Below, one piece after another: positions 1-9,812 of a stretch of DNA of 32,630 nt. Positions within the stretch are counted from its first letter, which is position 1; every line of letters begins with the position of its first letter. Source of the DNA: Nesterenkonia alkaliphila (lineage in GTDB: Bacteria; Actinomycetota; Actinomycetes; Actinomycetales; Micrococcaceae); NCBI RefSeq assembly GCF_009758175.1, contig NZ_WRPM01000044.1:1-32630 (forward strand), in the 5' to 3' direction. The notes below the pieces were generated by a model that did no database searches, was not told the origin of the DNA, and saw only the letters and a program-made list of their open reading frames with translations. The position numbers and the translations under genes are program-made.

Positions 1-57
1 ACAGCGCCGATGGTACTGCACTCGGAAGGGTGTGGGAGAGTAGGACACCGCCGGACA
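1..57 (+). rRNA. rrf: 5S ribosomal RNA, 3' part (5' end outside window)
   Basis: The first bases match the conserved 3' half of actinobacterial 5S rRNA: the GCGCCGATGGTACTGC segment, a GGGTGTGGGAGAGTAGGACACC segment, and a closing CCGCC that would pair with the GGCGG at the missing 5' end. About half of the molecule is present. The exact 3' end (about 56–58) is estimated. A strong hairpin follows within 10 nt, so this is the distal end of an rRNA operon. Confidence 0.93.
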
Positions 58-65
58 CACATTAG

Positions 66-111
66 AGAAAGCCCCCGAGCCCTGCAATGGCGCAGAGCCC
101 GGGGGCTTTCT
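66..111 (+). terminator. rRNA operon terminator
   Basis: A 12-bp perfect stem (AGAAAGCCCCCG at 66–77 with CGGGGGCTTTCT at 100–111) encloses further pairing (CCTGC with GCAG). It lies just after the 5S rRNA and before the first protein gene. The right arm supplies a short CTTTCT tract rather than a long U-run, as is common in high-GC bacteria. Confidence 0.9.
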
Positions 112-157
112 GCATGCCTGCTTGTATCCTGTTCCAGTGACGAAACGAGACCAGCCG

Positions 158-985
158 ATGAGCGATCGCCGAAGCTATCCCCCGCGCCAGCGCACCGAGC
201 GTGAGCAGCCCTCACACAACCCCAGAGACCTGCGCAGGGCCAATCGCGAGGACAGGGAACGCTCCCCGGAGATCGATGAGGACATCACCGGCAAGGAACT
301 CGACCGGGAGGCTGCCCGTCAGCTGAGCACCCTCACAGACAACAACCGCCAGTGGGTGGCCAAGCACCTGGTGATGGCCGGCCGGCTGCTGGATATCAAC
401 CCGCAGCTGGCCCTGGAGCACGCACTGGCCGCATCGCGCAGAGGAGGGCGCCTGGCCGTGGTCCGGGAGGCAGTAGGTCTGGCGGCCTATGCGGCAGAGG
501 ACTATGCCGAAGCACTGCGCGAACTGCGCACCTACCGCAGGATCAGCGGCGACCAGACGCACCTGCCGGTGATCGCCGACTGCCTGCGCGCCCTCGGTAA
601 GTCGGAGAAGGCCGTGGAACTGGCCCAGGAGCCTGAGGCCCAGCAGCTCACCGGTGCCGCTCGGGCCGAGCTGGCCATGGTGGTCGCCGGAGCCCACCAG
701 GACCAGGGCGATTCCGCCAGCGCAAAAGCTGCCCTGGAGATCCCCGAGCTGAGCCTCAGCCGTGCCTTCTCCTTCAGCCCCCGCCTCTATGCCGCCTACG
801 CGGAGGTGCTTCACCAGCTCGGCCAGGAACAGGAGGCCAGCAGATGGACCGCTCAGATTCCGGTGGCCGAGAAGGCCCTGGGCACCGGCCTGTTCGAAGA
901 GCCTGAGATCTACGACTTCGATGACGAGGAGGACGAGCCTGCCCTGCCCCGGGTCAAAGACGTGCTGCCGGAGTCCAGCTCATGA
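158..985 (+). CDS. TPR-like conserved hypothetical protein
   Basis: A 275-residue soluble protein. The first ~55 residues are very polar and rich in Arg, Pro and Glu. The rest is Ala/Leu-rich helical sequence with tetratricopeptide-like pairs (for example the stretches around LEHALAASRRGG and YAEALRELRTYRRISG), and the tail is acidic. I saw no catalytic motif. ATG 158 is preferred over TTG 122, because TTG 122 falls in a possible −10 sequence (TATCCT, 125–130) only 10 nt past the rRNA terminator. It overlaps the HAD gene by 4 nt (ATGA), so the two are translationally coupled. The position matches M. tuberculosis Rv1691 in the conserved tlyA neighbourhood. A scaffold or protein-interaction role is inferred from the fold only. 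Confidence 0.8.
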   Translation: MSDRRSYPPRQRTEREQPSHNPRDLRRANREDRERSPEIDEDITGKELDREAARQLSTLTDNNRQWVAKHLVMAGRLLDINPQLALEHALAASRRGGRLAVVREAVGLAAYAAEDYAEALRELRTYRRISGDQTHLPVIADCLRALGKSEKAVELAQEPEAQQLTGAARAELAMVVAGAHQDQGDSASAKAALEIPELSLSRAFSFSPRLYAAYAEVLHQLGQEQEASRWTAQIPVAEKALGTGLFEEPEIYDFDDEEDEPALPRVKDVLPESSS

Positions 986-1791
986 ACGCGGCCCTGATCG
1001 AGTCCCATGACGGGGTGCTCTTTGACCTGGACGGAGTTCTCTACCGTGGTGCCCATGCCGTCCCCGCAGCCCCGCAGGCAGTGGCCCAGCTCAAGGACAT
1101 GGACAGGCGCTGCGCGTTCGTGACCAATAATGCCTCGCGTTCGGCCGAGCAGATCGCAGCGCATCTGGTGGAACTGGGTATCGCCGCCGAACCGCATGAC
1201 GTCTACGGCTCCGCGACCGCCGGAGTCGCGCTGATGAGTCAGCACCTGGCACCGCCTGCCAAGGTGCTGGTCACCGGCAGCGACTCACTGCGCGAACTGT
1301 GCAGCGAGGCTGGCTACACCGTGGTGGAGAGCGCATCTGATTCCCCCGAGGCGGTCATCCAGGGCTTCGACCCCGACCTTGGCTGGAAGGACCTGGCAGA
1401 GGCCTCCTATGCCATCAATAACGGCGCCCAATGGTTCGCCACCAATCTGGACCGCAGCGTACCCCGTGAAAACGGCATCGCCCCGGCCAATGGAGCCCTG
1501 GTGGAAGCAGTCCGCTTCGCCACCGGCGCGCAGCCGCTGGCCGCTGGCAAACCCGAACCGGTGATGTTCAGCCAGGCTGCAGAATCCCTGGGACTGGAGC
1601 GCCCCCTGGTGGTGGGTGACCGGCTGGACACCGATATTCTCGGCGGCAACCGGGCCGGCTACACCACCGCGCTCGTGCTCACCGGGGCCACCGAGGAGAA
1701 CCAAGCACACACAGCCACGGGGCACCAGCGGCCCCACTGGATTCTGGACACCCTGGAAGACCTCTTCAACGGCAACCACCGGAGCCTGTGA
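982..1791 (+). CDS. HAD-superfamily phosphatase, NagD (subclass IIA) type
   Basis: A 269-residue HAD hydrolase with all four motifs. Motif I is DLDGV with nucleophile D15 and acid D17. Motif II is the TNN at 48–50 in FVTNNASRS. Motif III is K190 in AAGKPEP. Motif IV is GDRLDTD at 212–218. The cap inserted between motifs II and III is the C2 type, as in NagD, PGP and p-nitrophenylphosphatase-like enzymes. It is expected to dephosphorylate a small cytoplasmic metabolite (sugar phosphate, nucleotide or 2-phosphoglycolate), but the substrate cannot be read from sequence. Start ATG 982 overlaps the upstream stop, and its own stop shares a base with the next start, so the three genes form one operon. 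M. tuberculosis Rv1692 occupies the same place. Confidence 0.9.
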   Translation: MNAALIESHDGVLFDLDGVLYRGAHAVPAAPQAVAQLKDMDRRCAFVTNNASRSAEQIAAHLVELGIAAEPHDVYGSATAGVALMSQHLAPPAKVLVTGSDSLRELCSEAGYTVVESASDSPEAVIQGFDPDLGWKDLAEASYAINNGAQWFATNLDRSVPRENGIAPANGALVEAVRFATGAQPLAAGKPEPVMFSQAAESLGLERPLVVGDRLDTDILGGNRAGYTTALVLTGATEENQAHTATGHQRPHWILDTLEDLFNGNHRSL

Positions 1792-1961
1792 TGATCCAGA
1801 ACCACGACGCCGCCCCCACTCCAGATCAGGACTCCACCACAGCTGTGCACCTCACCACGGAGCAGGTCGAGCAGCAGATCGTTGAGGCGCAGCGGCTTCA
1901 TCAGCAGCTGACGGAACGGCTCAGGGCCACCGAGCAGACCAGCGGTCCTGCTGGCCGCTGA
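1791..1961 (+). CDS. Conserved small protein upstream of tlyA (56 aa)
   Basis: A short reading frame starting at an ATG that overlaps the HAD gene stop (TGATG) and ending 6 nt before tlyA. It encodes 56 residues: a polar N-terminus, then a Gln/Glu-rich helix (about residues 21–50, with LTTEQVEQQIVEAQ) and a short Gly/Pro tail. There is no signal peptide or membrane segment. The tight overlap on one side and the 6-nt gap on the other support real translation. M. tuberculosis has a similarly small protein gene (Rv1693) at this position between the phosphatase and tlyA. The function is unknown; the amphipathic helix suggests self-association or partner binding. Confidence 0.78.
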   Translation: MIQNHDAAPTPDQDSTTAVHLTTEQVEQQIVEAQRLHQQLTERLRATEQTSGPAGR

Positions 1962-1967
1962 TCAGCC

Positions 1968-2756
1968 ATGGCCGAACGCCTCGACAAAGCGCTGGTGGCC
2001 GCCGGGTTGGTGCCCAGCCGGAGCCGGGCACATCACCTGATTGAAAACGGGCAGGTGACAGTGGGCGGCGTCGTCGTCCACAAACCGGCAACAAAAGTGC
2101 AGCCCGGCCAGAAGCTGAGCATCACCGAGCAGGACCAGTGGGTCAGCCGTGCCGCCCATAAGCTGCTCGGGGCTCTGCAGGCTTTCGGGCAGATCCAGCC
2201 CGCCGGGCTGCGCTGCTTGGATGCTGGAGCCTCCACCGGCGGCTTCACTCAAGTGTTGCTGAGCAGGGGTGCCGAGCATGTGGTCGCGGTGGACGTCGGC
2301 CGCGACCAGTTGGCAGCGCAGGTCCGGGCTGATCCTCGGGTGACTGCCGTAGAGGGTCTCAACCTCAGATATGTGCGGCCCGGGGAGCTGGGGGAGCCGT
2401 TCGGGCTCATCGTCGCTGACCTGTCATTCATCTCTCTGCGGCTGGTGGTCGGGGCCCTCGCCGGCCAGGCCGCACCGGGGGCGGATCTGCTGCTGATGGT
2501 CAAGCCTCAGTTCGAGATCGGCCGGCAGCGCCTGGCCCGCACCGGGGTGGTCAGCAGTCCCGCCCAACGACGGGAGGCTGTGGTAGGAGTGATCGCCGCC
2601 GCCGAGGACGCCGGGCTGGCGCTGCGCGGAGTCTCACGCTCCCAGCTGCCCGGGCAGGACGGCAACGCCGAGTTCTTTCTCTGGCTGCGGAGTGAGCCGG
2701 CGGCAGCCATCTCCGCAACGGAGGATAGGCTGGGCAGTGTTGAGTTCGGCGGCTGA
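1968..2756 (+). CDS. tlyA: TlyA 16S/23S rRNA 2'-O-methyltransferase
   Basis: A 262-residue protein with an N-terminal S4 RNA-binding domain (about 1–60, beginning RLDKALVAAGLVPSRSRA) and a Rossmann-like RrmJ/FtsJ-type methyltransferase. The SAM-binding motif LDAGASTGG lies at 84–92, followed by the acidic VAVDVG strand and the MVKPQFE motif carrying a catalytic Lys. The family 2'-O-methylates 16S C1409 and, in many actinobacteria, 23S C1920, and its loss gives capreomycin resistance; this is family knowledge. The length is normal (~260–270). It lies 6 nt after the small protein and 56 nt before nadK's start. Confidence 0.96.
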   Translation: MAERLDKALVAAGLVPSRSRAHHLIENGQVTVGGVVVHKPATKVQPGQKLSITEQDQWVSRAAHKLLGALQAFGQIQPAGLRCLDAGASTGGFTQVLLSRGAEHVVAVDVGRDQLAAQVRADPRVTAVEGLNLRYVRPGELGEPFGLIVADLSFISLRLVVGALAGQAAPGADLLLMVKPQFEIGRQRLARTGVVSSPAQRREAVVGVIAAAEDAGLALRGVSRSQLPGQDGNAEFFLWLRSEPAAAISATEDRLGSVEFGG

Positions 2757-2799
2757 CGATCAGCGGCCGAACTGCACCCTGACCTGAGGACCAGAGGAT

Positions 2800-2807
2800 G
2801 GGAGGAG
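2800..2807 (+). promoter_or_regulatory. Strong ribosome binding site that sets the nadK start
   Basis: GGGAGGAG lies 5 nt upstream of ATG 2813. An in-frame ATG at 2798 overlaps this site, so the downstream ATG is the likely start. Confidence 0.7.
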
Positions 2808-2812
2808 AGCCT

Positions 2813-3763
2813 ATGCGGGCAGTGCTGGTACTGGCACATACCGGCCGGCGTGATGCAGTCGACGCCGCCGTCACTGTAGCCCGGAGCCTCCGATCCGCCG
2901 GTCTGCGGCCGGTGATGCTCCAGCACGACCTGGAGGCCATCGCCGCAGTGGCGGGGGACCAGCTGGCAGCCGCTGAGGTGGCGGTGGCCGAACGTGAGAT
3001 CGCCCTGGCCGACTGCGAAGTCGGTATGGTGCTAGGCGGCGACGGGTCCATCCTGCGAGCCGCCCACCGGGCGCGCAGCGCCAGACTTCCGCTGATGGGA
3101 GTCAACCTGGGGCATGTGGGATTCCTGGCCGAGTCCGAGCGCACCCAGCTGGATGAGTCCGTGCAGTGGGTGATCCAGCAGAACTACACCGTCGAGCAGC
3201 GGATGACCCTGGATGTCCAGGTGTGGCAGGCCGATAAGCACCTGGGCTCCAGCTGGGCCCTGAACGAGGCCAGTATTGAGAAAGCCTCCCGGCAGCGGAT
3301 GATCGAGTTGGTGATCGAGATCGACGGCGCACCGGTATCGGCCTTCGGCTGTGACGGGGTGGTGATGTCCACCCCCACCGGCTCCACCGCCTACGCATTC
3401 TCTGCCGGGGGACCCGTGGTCTGGCCCGAGGTGCAGGCCCTGGTGATGGTGCCGATCTCTGCCCATGCGCTCTTCGCCCGGCCGCTGGTGGTGGACCCCG
3501 CCTCCGTGATGGGCGTGGAGCTGCTGCCCCGCGGTGAGGAGCAGGGCGTTCTCTGGTGTGACGGCTCCCGCTCCATGGAGCTGCCCGCAGGAGCGCGGGT
3601 CGAGGTGACCCGTTCGGAGACCCCGGTGCTGCTGGCGCGGGTTCATCAGACGCCTTTCTCCCAGCGGTTGGTGGATAAGTTCAACCTGCCCACCACCGGC
3701 TGGCGCGGACCGGTGGAGGCTTCCAACACCCTGCCCTCCACAGAAGGCGGGGAGGAGGTCTGA
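2813..3763 (+). CDS. nadK: NAD kinase
   Basis: A 316-residue ATP/polyphosphate-NAD kinase that phosphorylates NAD to NADP in the cytoplasm. The diagnostic GGDGS is at 75–79, with catalytic D77, followed by MGVNLGHVGFLAE. The later NEASIEKAS and STPTGSTAYAFSAGGP blocks form the NAD site. The length is slightly above the ~300 usual in actinobacteria. The stop lies 6 nt before recN, so the pair is probably co-transcribed; nadK–recN adjacency is common across bacteria. Confidence 0.97.
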   Translation: MRAVLVLAHTGRRDAVDAAVTVARSLRSAGLRPVMLQHDLEAIAAVAGDQLAAAEVAVAEREIALADCEVGMVLGGDGSILRAAHRARSARLPLMGVNLGHVGFLAESERTQLDESVQWVIQQNYTVEQRMTLDVQVWQADKHLGSSWALNEASIEKASRQRMIELVIEIDGAPVSAFGCDGVVMSTPTGSTAYAFSAGGPVVWPEVQALVMVPISAHALFARPLVVDPASVMGVELLPRGEEQGVLWCDGSRSMELPAGARVEVTRSETPVLLARVHQTPFSQRLVDKFNLPTTGWRGPVEASNTLPSTEGGEEV

Positions 3764-3769
3764 GCGGAC

Positions 3770-5500
3770 GTGATTGAGCACCTGAGCATCAGTGGGCTGG
3801 GCGTCATTGAGCGCGCCGAGCTGGAACTGGCCCCCGGGTTCAACGTTGTCACCGGCGAGACCGGAGCGGGCAAAACTATGGTGATCACCGCCTTCGGACT
3901 GCTGCTGGGTGCCCGGGCTGAGGCCTCCACGGTCCGATCCGGCTCGCAGCGAGCCGCTGTGGACGCCGAGATCATGGTCGCTGCCGACCACCCAGCCAGG
4001 GACCGGGCCGCCGAGGCCGGAGTGCTGGAAGAACAGGGCAGAGAAAGCGCTGATGAGCCCCTTCTGCTGGGCCGGTTGGTCAGCTCAAAAGGCCGCAGCC
4101 GCGCCAGCGTGGCCGGCCGCGCAGTACCGGTGAGCGTACTGGGACAGGTGGGCGCAGAGCTGGTGACCGTGCATGGCCAGTCCGACCAGTTGAGGCTGAA
4201 GTCCGCGGCAGCCCAACGGGCGGCCCTGGACAGCTACGCCGGTGCCGAGTTCGCCCAGCTGCTGGCTGACTACCAGCAGAGGTTCCGCACCTACCAGCAG
4301 CACAAGGCCGAGCTGGAGCAGATTACAGCCCATGAGCTGGAGCGCCGGCGGGAGGCCGAACACCTTCAGCAGGCCCTGGAGGCCATCGACGCCGTGGAGC
4401 CGGTGCCCGGTGAAGATGAGCAGCTCAAAGCGGAGTCGATCAAGTTGGAGAACGTCGAGACCCTACGTGAGGCAGCCCGCACGGCTCAGGCGGTGCTCTC
4501 CGGTGGGGACGCTGCCGAGGTGGTGGAGCCCGGCCCCCATGCCGCACAGCTGCTCGAGGCCGCACAGTCGGCTCTGACCCCGGTGACAGATCAGGACCAG
4601 GAGCTGCAGCAGCTCGCCCAGCAGCTGGCCGAGGTTTCAGCGCTGCTCTCCGATGCCGCCTCCCAGCTTGGTCTCTACGCGGCCAGCCTTGATGAGACGG
4701 GCCCGGAGCGGTTGGCCCAGATCCACGCTAGGCGCGCGGAGATTGATAAGCTGCTGCGGCTCTACGGGCCAGAGATCACCGATGTGCTCGCCTGGGCCGA
4801 GCAGTCCCGGACCCGGCTGAGCACACTGCAGTCAGACGCTGACCGAATCCAGGAGCTCACCGATGCCGTGCAGCAGCAGGAGAAACAACTGCGCACCCAG
4901 GCTGAGGAACTGACCCGGCGTCGCCGGGAGGCAGGGCAGAGGCTGGCCGAGGCGGTGGAAGGTGAGCTTGCTGCCCTGGCCATGCCCCAGGCCCGGCTGA
5001 GAGTTCAGACAGACCCTGTCCCGGAGCTAGGCCTGCACGGGGCAGATACGGTGGCACTGCTGCTGAGCCCGCACTCCGGGGCTGAACCGCTGCCGCTGGG
5101 CAAAGGGGCCTCCGGCGGTGAGCTCTCCAGGGTCATGCTGGCCCTGGAGGTGGTGCTTGCTGAGCAGCAGCAGGCCGGGACCTTCATCTTTGATGAGGTT
5201 GATGCCGGTGTGGGTGGTAAGGCGGCTGTGCAGATCGGCAGACGGCTGGCAGCACTGGCCCAGCACGCCCAGGTCATTGTGGTGACGCATCTGCCTCAGG
5301 TGGCCGCTTATGCCGACCACCACATCCGGGTTCATAAGTCCTCAGATGCTGCCGCCGGTGTCACCGCCTCCGATGTGCGCGCCTTGGATCACTCGGAACG
5401 GGTGGGCGAGCTGGCCCGCATGTTGGCCGGCCAGGAGGACTCCGAATCCGCCCGGGCCCATGCTGCTGAGCTGCTCCACAGAGCCGGGGAGGCGTCGTAA
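3770..5500 (+). CDS. recN: DNA repair protein RecN
   Basis: A 576-residue SMC-like ATPase for double-strand break repair. Walker A GETGAGKT is at residues 29–36. A Gln/Glu/Ala-rich coiled coil fills the middle (roughly 165–390). The C-terminal half has the ABC signature region GASGGELSRVMLALE, Walker B TFIFDEVDAGVGG and the VTHLPQVAA His switch. The start is GTG 3770, about 11 nt after GGAGGAGG at the nadK end. The length fits the family (550–590). The gap to pyrG is only 40 nt. Confidence 0.96.
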   Translation: MIEHLSISGLGVIERAELELAPGFNVVTGETGAGKTMVITAFGLLLGARAEASTVRSGSQRAAVDAEIMVAADHPARDRAAEAGVLEEQGRESADEPLLLGRLVSSKGRSRASVAGRAVPVSVLGQVGAELVTVHGQSDQLRLKSAAAQRAALDSYAGAEFAQLLADYQQRFRTYQQHKAELEQITAHELERRREAEHLQQALEAIDAVEPVPGEDEQLKAESIKLENVETLREAARTAQAVLSGGDAAEVVEPGPHAAQLLEAAQSALTPVTDQDQELQQLAQQLAEVSALLSDAASQLGLYAASLDETGPERLAQIHARRAEIDKLLRLYGPEITDVLAWAEQSRTRLSTLQSDADRIQELTDAVQQQEKQLRTQAEELTRRRREAGQRLAEAVEGELAALAMPQARLRVQTDPVPELGLHGADTVALLLSPHSGAEPLPLGKGASGGELSRVMLALEVVLAEQQQAGTFIFDEVDAGVGGKAAVQIGRRLAALAQHAQVIVVTHLPQVAAYADHHIRVHKSSDAAAGVTASDVRALDHSERVGELARMLAGQEDSESARAHAAELLHRAGEAS

Positions 5501-5504
5501 GTGA

Positions 5505-7228
<1,724 letters not shown>

Positions 7229-7229
<1 letters not shown>

Positions 7230-8239
7230 TGGCCGCGCAGGCTGAGCCAGCTGCACAGCGCCAGCCTGCCCCCGCGTTCCGGACGGTGGCGCAGGCCAGT
7301 GCACTGTGGCCTGAGGTCGCCGACTACCTGGCTCATCTGCGCATTGAACGCGGCTCATCGGCCAATACCCTCGCCTCCTATGAGCGGGACCTGGCCCGCT
7401 ACGCCGCCCACTTGCACCTGCTGGGGCTGCAGGCACCCGCACAGATCGACTCCGGGCATATCTCCGAGTACCTGCAGGCGGTCACCACCGGGGCCGACGG
7501 CGGCACCGCATTGGCAGAGCGGTCAGTGGCACGTATGCTCGCCGCCGTCCGAGGCCTGCACAAATACTGGGCGCAGGAGGGGCGCACCGGGTACGACGCC
7601 GCCGCGGAGGTCACTGCCCCCAAACTCGCTCAGTCACTGCCCAAAGCGCTCAGTACCGATCAGGTCGGCCAGCTCATCGAGACCCCCAGCCCGGCCCAGC
7701 CGCTTGGTCTGCGCGACCGGGCCCTGTTGGAGTTCCTCTATGCCACCGGGGCCAGGATCACTGAGGCAGTCTCACTGGACGTGGACGATGTCCACGCCTT
7801 TCAGCCCGCGGGGGAGCAGGGGCTGGTGCTGGTGCGGGTCACCGGCAAGGGCAATAAGCAGCGGATGGTGCCCCTGGGCCGGATGGCGCAGAAGGCACTG
7901 GGTGACTATCTCAGCGCCGGCCGCCCCGCCCTGGCGGAGAAATCGGGGCGGCGGAGCTCAGCGGCCCTGTTCCTCAACAAGCTGGGTGGTAGGCTCTCGC
8001 GTCAGTCGGCCTGGGAGGTCCTGAAGAAGACTGCTGAGGCCGCTGGGATCACCGCTGAGGTCTCACCCCATACGCTCAGGCACAGCTGTGCGACCCATAT
8101 GCTCGAGGGTGGGGCAGATATCCGCACCGTGCAGGAGTTGCTGGGCCATGCCTCAGTGACCACCACCCAGATCTACACCAAGGTCACCGCCGAGTCCCTG
8201 AGAGAGGTGTATGCCTCAGCCCATCCCCGAGCGCGGTAG
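7229..8239 (+). CDS. xerD: Tyrosine site-specific recombinase XerD
   Basis: A 336-residue chromosome-dimer-resolution recombinase acting at dif with XerC. The N-terminal SAM-like core-binding domain spans ~30–120. The catalytic domain has the full set of residues: R176 (ATGARITE), K207 (VTGKGNKQ), H281 and R284 (SPHTLRHS), H307 (LLGHASV) and the nucleophile Y316 (TQIYTKV). It is slightly longer than the family's ~300 because of an Ala/Pro-rich N-terminal extension. It overlaps pyrG by one base. The parA–scpA–scpB genes that often follow xerD are displaced about 10 kb downstream by the prp block. Confidence 0.95.
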
Positions 8240-8279
8240 TCCTGAGCCCGGCAGGTCCAGCTCCGGCTGCCGGCTAGCC

Positions 8280-8315
8280 TTGCCGCGGCGGCTGGCTCAG
8301 CGTAACGTTTGAGTA
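8280..8315 (+). promoter_or_regulatory. Sigma-70-type promoter giving a leaderless PspC-domain mRNA
   Basis: A −35-like TTGCCG (8280–8285) and a −10-like TAACGT (8303–8308) are separated by exactly 17 nt. The ATG at 8315 is 7 nt past the −10, where transcription should begin. No Shine–Dalgarno sequence is present. Confidence 0.6.
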
Positions 8316-8581
8316 TGACGCGCTTCTTCGACGCTATTCGCAGCATCGGTTTCCGCCGCGGCCCAGACCGGCTGCTGGGCGGTATCGCAGGGGGCATCGC
8401 CCGGGGACTCAATGCCAATGTGTGGCTGGTCCGCCTCTTGGTCCTGCTCGCATTCCTTCTGCCCGTGGCAGGCCTGGGGGCCTACCTCCTGGTGTGGCTG
8501 CTCACTCCCTGGCAGGATGACACGATCCCCTTGGAACGTATGCTGGACAATAAGGACGGCGGTCCTCGGCCTCGCAGCTGA
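8315..8581 (+). CDS. PspC-domain small membrane protein
   Basis: An 88-residue protein with the PspC-domain pattern: a short basic N-terminus, RLLGGIAGGIARGLNANVWLVR at about residues 19–40, then one hydrophobic membrane helix (LLVLLAFLLPVAGLGAYLLVWLL) and the closing PWQDD. PspC-family proteins are phage-shock or envelope-stress membrane proteins, and short stand-alone versions are common in actinobacteria with unclear function. An upstream in-frame TTG (8309) falls between the −10 and the expected transcript start, so ATG 8315 is chosen. It is a single-gene unit with its own promoter and a bidirectional terminator after it. Confidence 0.85.
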   Translation: MTRFFDAIRSIGFRRGPDRLLGGIAGGIARGLNANVWLVRLLVLLAFLLPVAGLGAYLLVWLLTPWQDDTIPLERMLDNKDGGPRPRS

Positions 8582-8586
8582 CAGCG

Positions 8587-8627
8587 AAGCCCCGGAAGCC
8601 TACGGCTGAGCGTGGCCTCCGGGGCTC
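8587..8627. terminator. Bidirectional hairpin terminator between the PspC gene and prpC
   Basis: AGCCCCGGA (8588–8596) pairs perfectly with TCCGGGGCT (8618–8626), with extra inner AGCC/GGCC pairing. It lies between two convergent genes. There is no long U-tract on either strand. Confidence 0.8.
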
Positions 8628-8644
8628 CAGTATGAGTCCGTCTG

Positions 8645-9790
8645 CTATTTCTTCAGCTGGCGCTCATCTGGTCCGTTATAGGCACTCAGCGGGCGGATCA
8701 GCGAGTTGGCCGCCCGCTGCTCCATAATGTGCGCTGTCCAGCCGGTGATCCGGGAGGCGATGAACAGCGGCGTGAACAGCTCAGTGTCAAAGCCCATCAG
8801 GTGATAGGTGGGCCCGGCCGGATAGTCCAGGTTGGGTTTGATGCCCTTGGCCTCATCCATCGCCTGCTCCAGGCCGTCGTAGAGCCCGATGATCTCATGG
8901 CGCCCATAGTGCTCGATCATCGCATCCAGGGCAGCCTTCATGGTCGGCACCCGGGAGTCACCCTTCTTATACACCCGGTGACCGAAGCCCATGACCTTCT
9001 TCTTAGCGGCCAAGGCCTCCTCCATCCACGCCTTGGAGCGGGCGGCGGCCTCCTCGCGCGTCTCCTCCTTCCGGATGCCGATCTCCTCAAAGGTGTGCAT
9101 CACCGCCTCATTGGCGCCGCCGTGCAGCGGGCCTTTCAGGGCGCCGATTGCGGCAGTCACCGCAGAGTGCAGATCGGAGAGGGTGGAGGTCACCACCCGG
9201 GCGGTGAAGGTGGAGGCGTTGAAGGAGTGCTCAGCGTAGAGCACCATCGAGACCCGGAAGGCATCCACCACTTCTGGTGCTGCCTCCTCGCCGAAGGTCA
9301 TCCAGAGGAAGTTCTGGGAGTAGTCCAGATCCTCCCGGGGCTCAACGACCTCCTGGCCGCGGCGGCGCCGCTGGTCATAGGCAACCACTGCAGGGAAGGC
9401 CGCGAAGAGCTTCTTGGACTTGGCCAGCTCAGTCTCCGGATCGGATTCCTCAGACTGAGGGTCATTGGCACCCAGTACGGAGACCGCAGTGCGGCCCACA
9501 TCCATCGGATGGCAGTCGGTGGGCAGCAGGTCGATGGCGGACTTGACCCTGGGGTCCAACGCCCGGTGGGCACGTTCGAAGGTCACAAACTCCGCCAGCT
9601 GCGACTCGGTGGGCAGCTCGCCGGTCCACAGCAGCAGGGCGACCTCCTCGAAGCTGAGTTCGGCGGCCAGCTGCTGGACCGGATAGCCGCGGTAGAGCAA
9701 CGAATTGGTCTCCGGGTTGACCTTGGAGATGGCGGTGTAGTCGGCGACTACTCCGGCCAGGCCCTTGTACACAGTGTCTTCGGTAGTCAT
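8645..9790 (-). CDS. prpC: 2-methylcitrate synthase
   Basis: A 381-residue citrate-synthase-family enzyme condensing propionyl-CoA with oxaloacetate to give 2-methylcitrate. Catalytic residues are visible: H188 (AEHSFNAST), H223 (PLHGGANE), H271 (GFGHRVYKKGDSR, the CoA/substrate loop) and D322 (NLDYPAGPTY). The ~380-residue length is the short bacterial type without the N-terminal extension of TCA citrate synthase. The ATG at 9790 has AAGGAGT 5 nt upstream; an upstream in-frame extension to 9907 would overlap prpB and is not used. It is the last gene of gntR–prpD–prpB–prpC, 22 nt after prpB. Assignment as PrpC rather than plain citrate synthase rests on context. Confidence 0.95.
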   Translation of the reverse strand: MTTEDTVYKGLAGVVADYTAISKVNPETNSLLYRGYPVQQLAAELSFEEVALLLWTGELPTESQLAEFVTFERAHRALDPRVKSAIDLLPTDCHPMDVGRTAVSVLGANDPQSEESDPETELAKSKKLFAAFPAVVAYDQRRRRGQEVVEPREDLDYSQNFLWMTFGEEAAPEVVDAFRVSMVLYAEHSFNASTFTARVVTSTLSDLHSAVTAAIGALKGPLHGGANEAVMHTFEEIGIRKEETREEAAARSKAWMEEALAAKKKVMGFGHRVYKKGDSRVPTMKAALDAMIEHYGRHEIIGLYDGLEQAMDEAKGIKPNLDYPAGPTYHLMGFDTELFTPLFIASRITGWTAHIMEQRAANSLIRPLSAYNGPDERQLKK

Positions 9791-9812
9791 CGGTGACTCC
9801 TTAATGTGGAGG

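Noticed and set aside
10-204. 64-codon frame at the window start
   Set aside because: It runs through the 5S rRNA and its terminator hairpin and cannot be a real gene.
2747-2769. Hairpin over the tlyA stop codon as a terminator
   Set aside because: The stem has an internal G–G mismatch, no U-tract, and nadK follows 44 nt later on the same strand, so an operon read-through is more likely.
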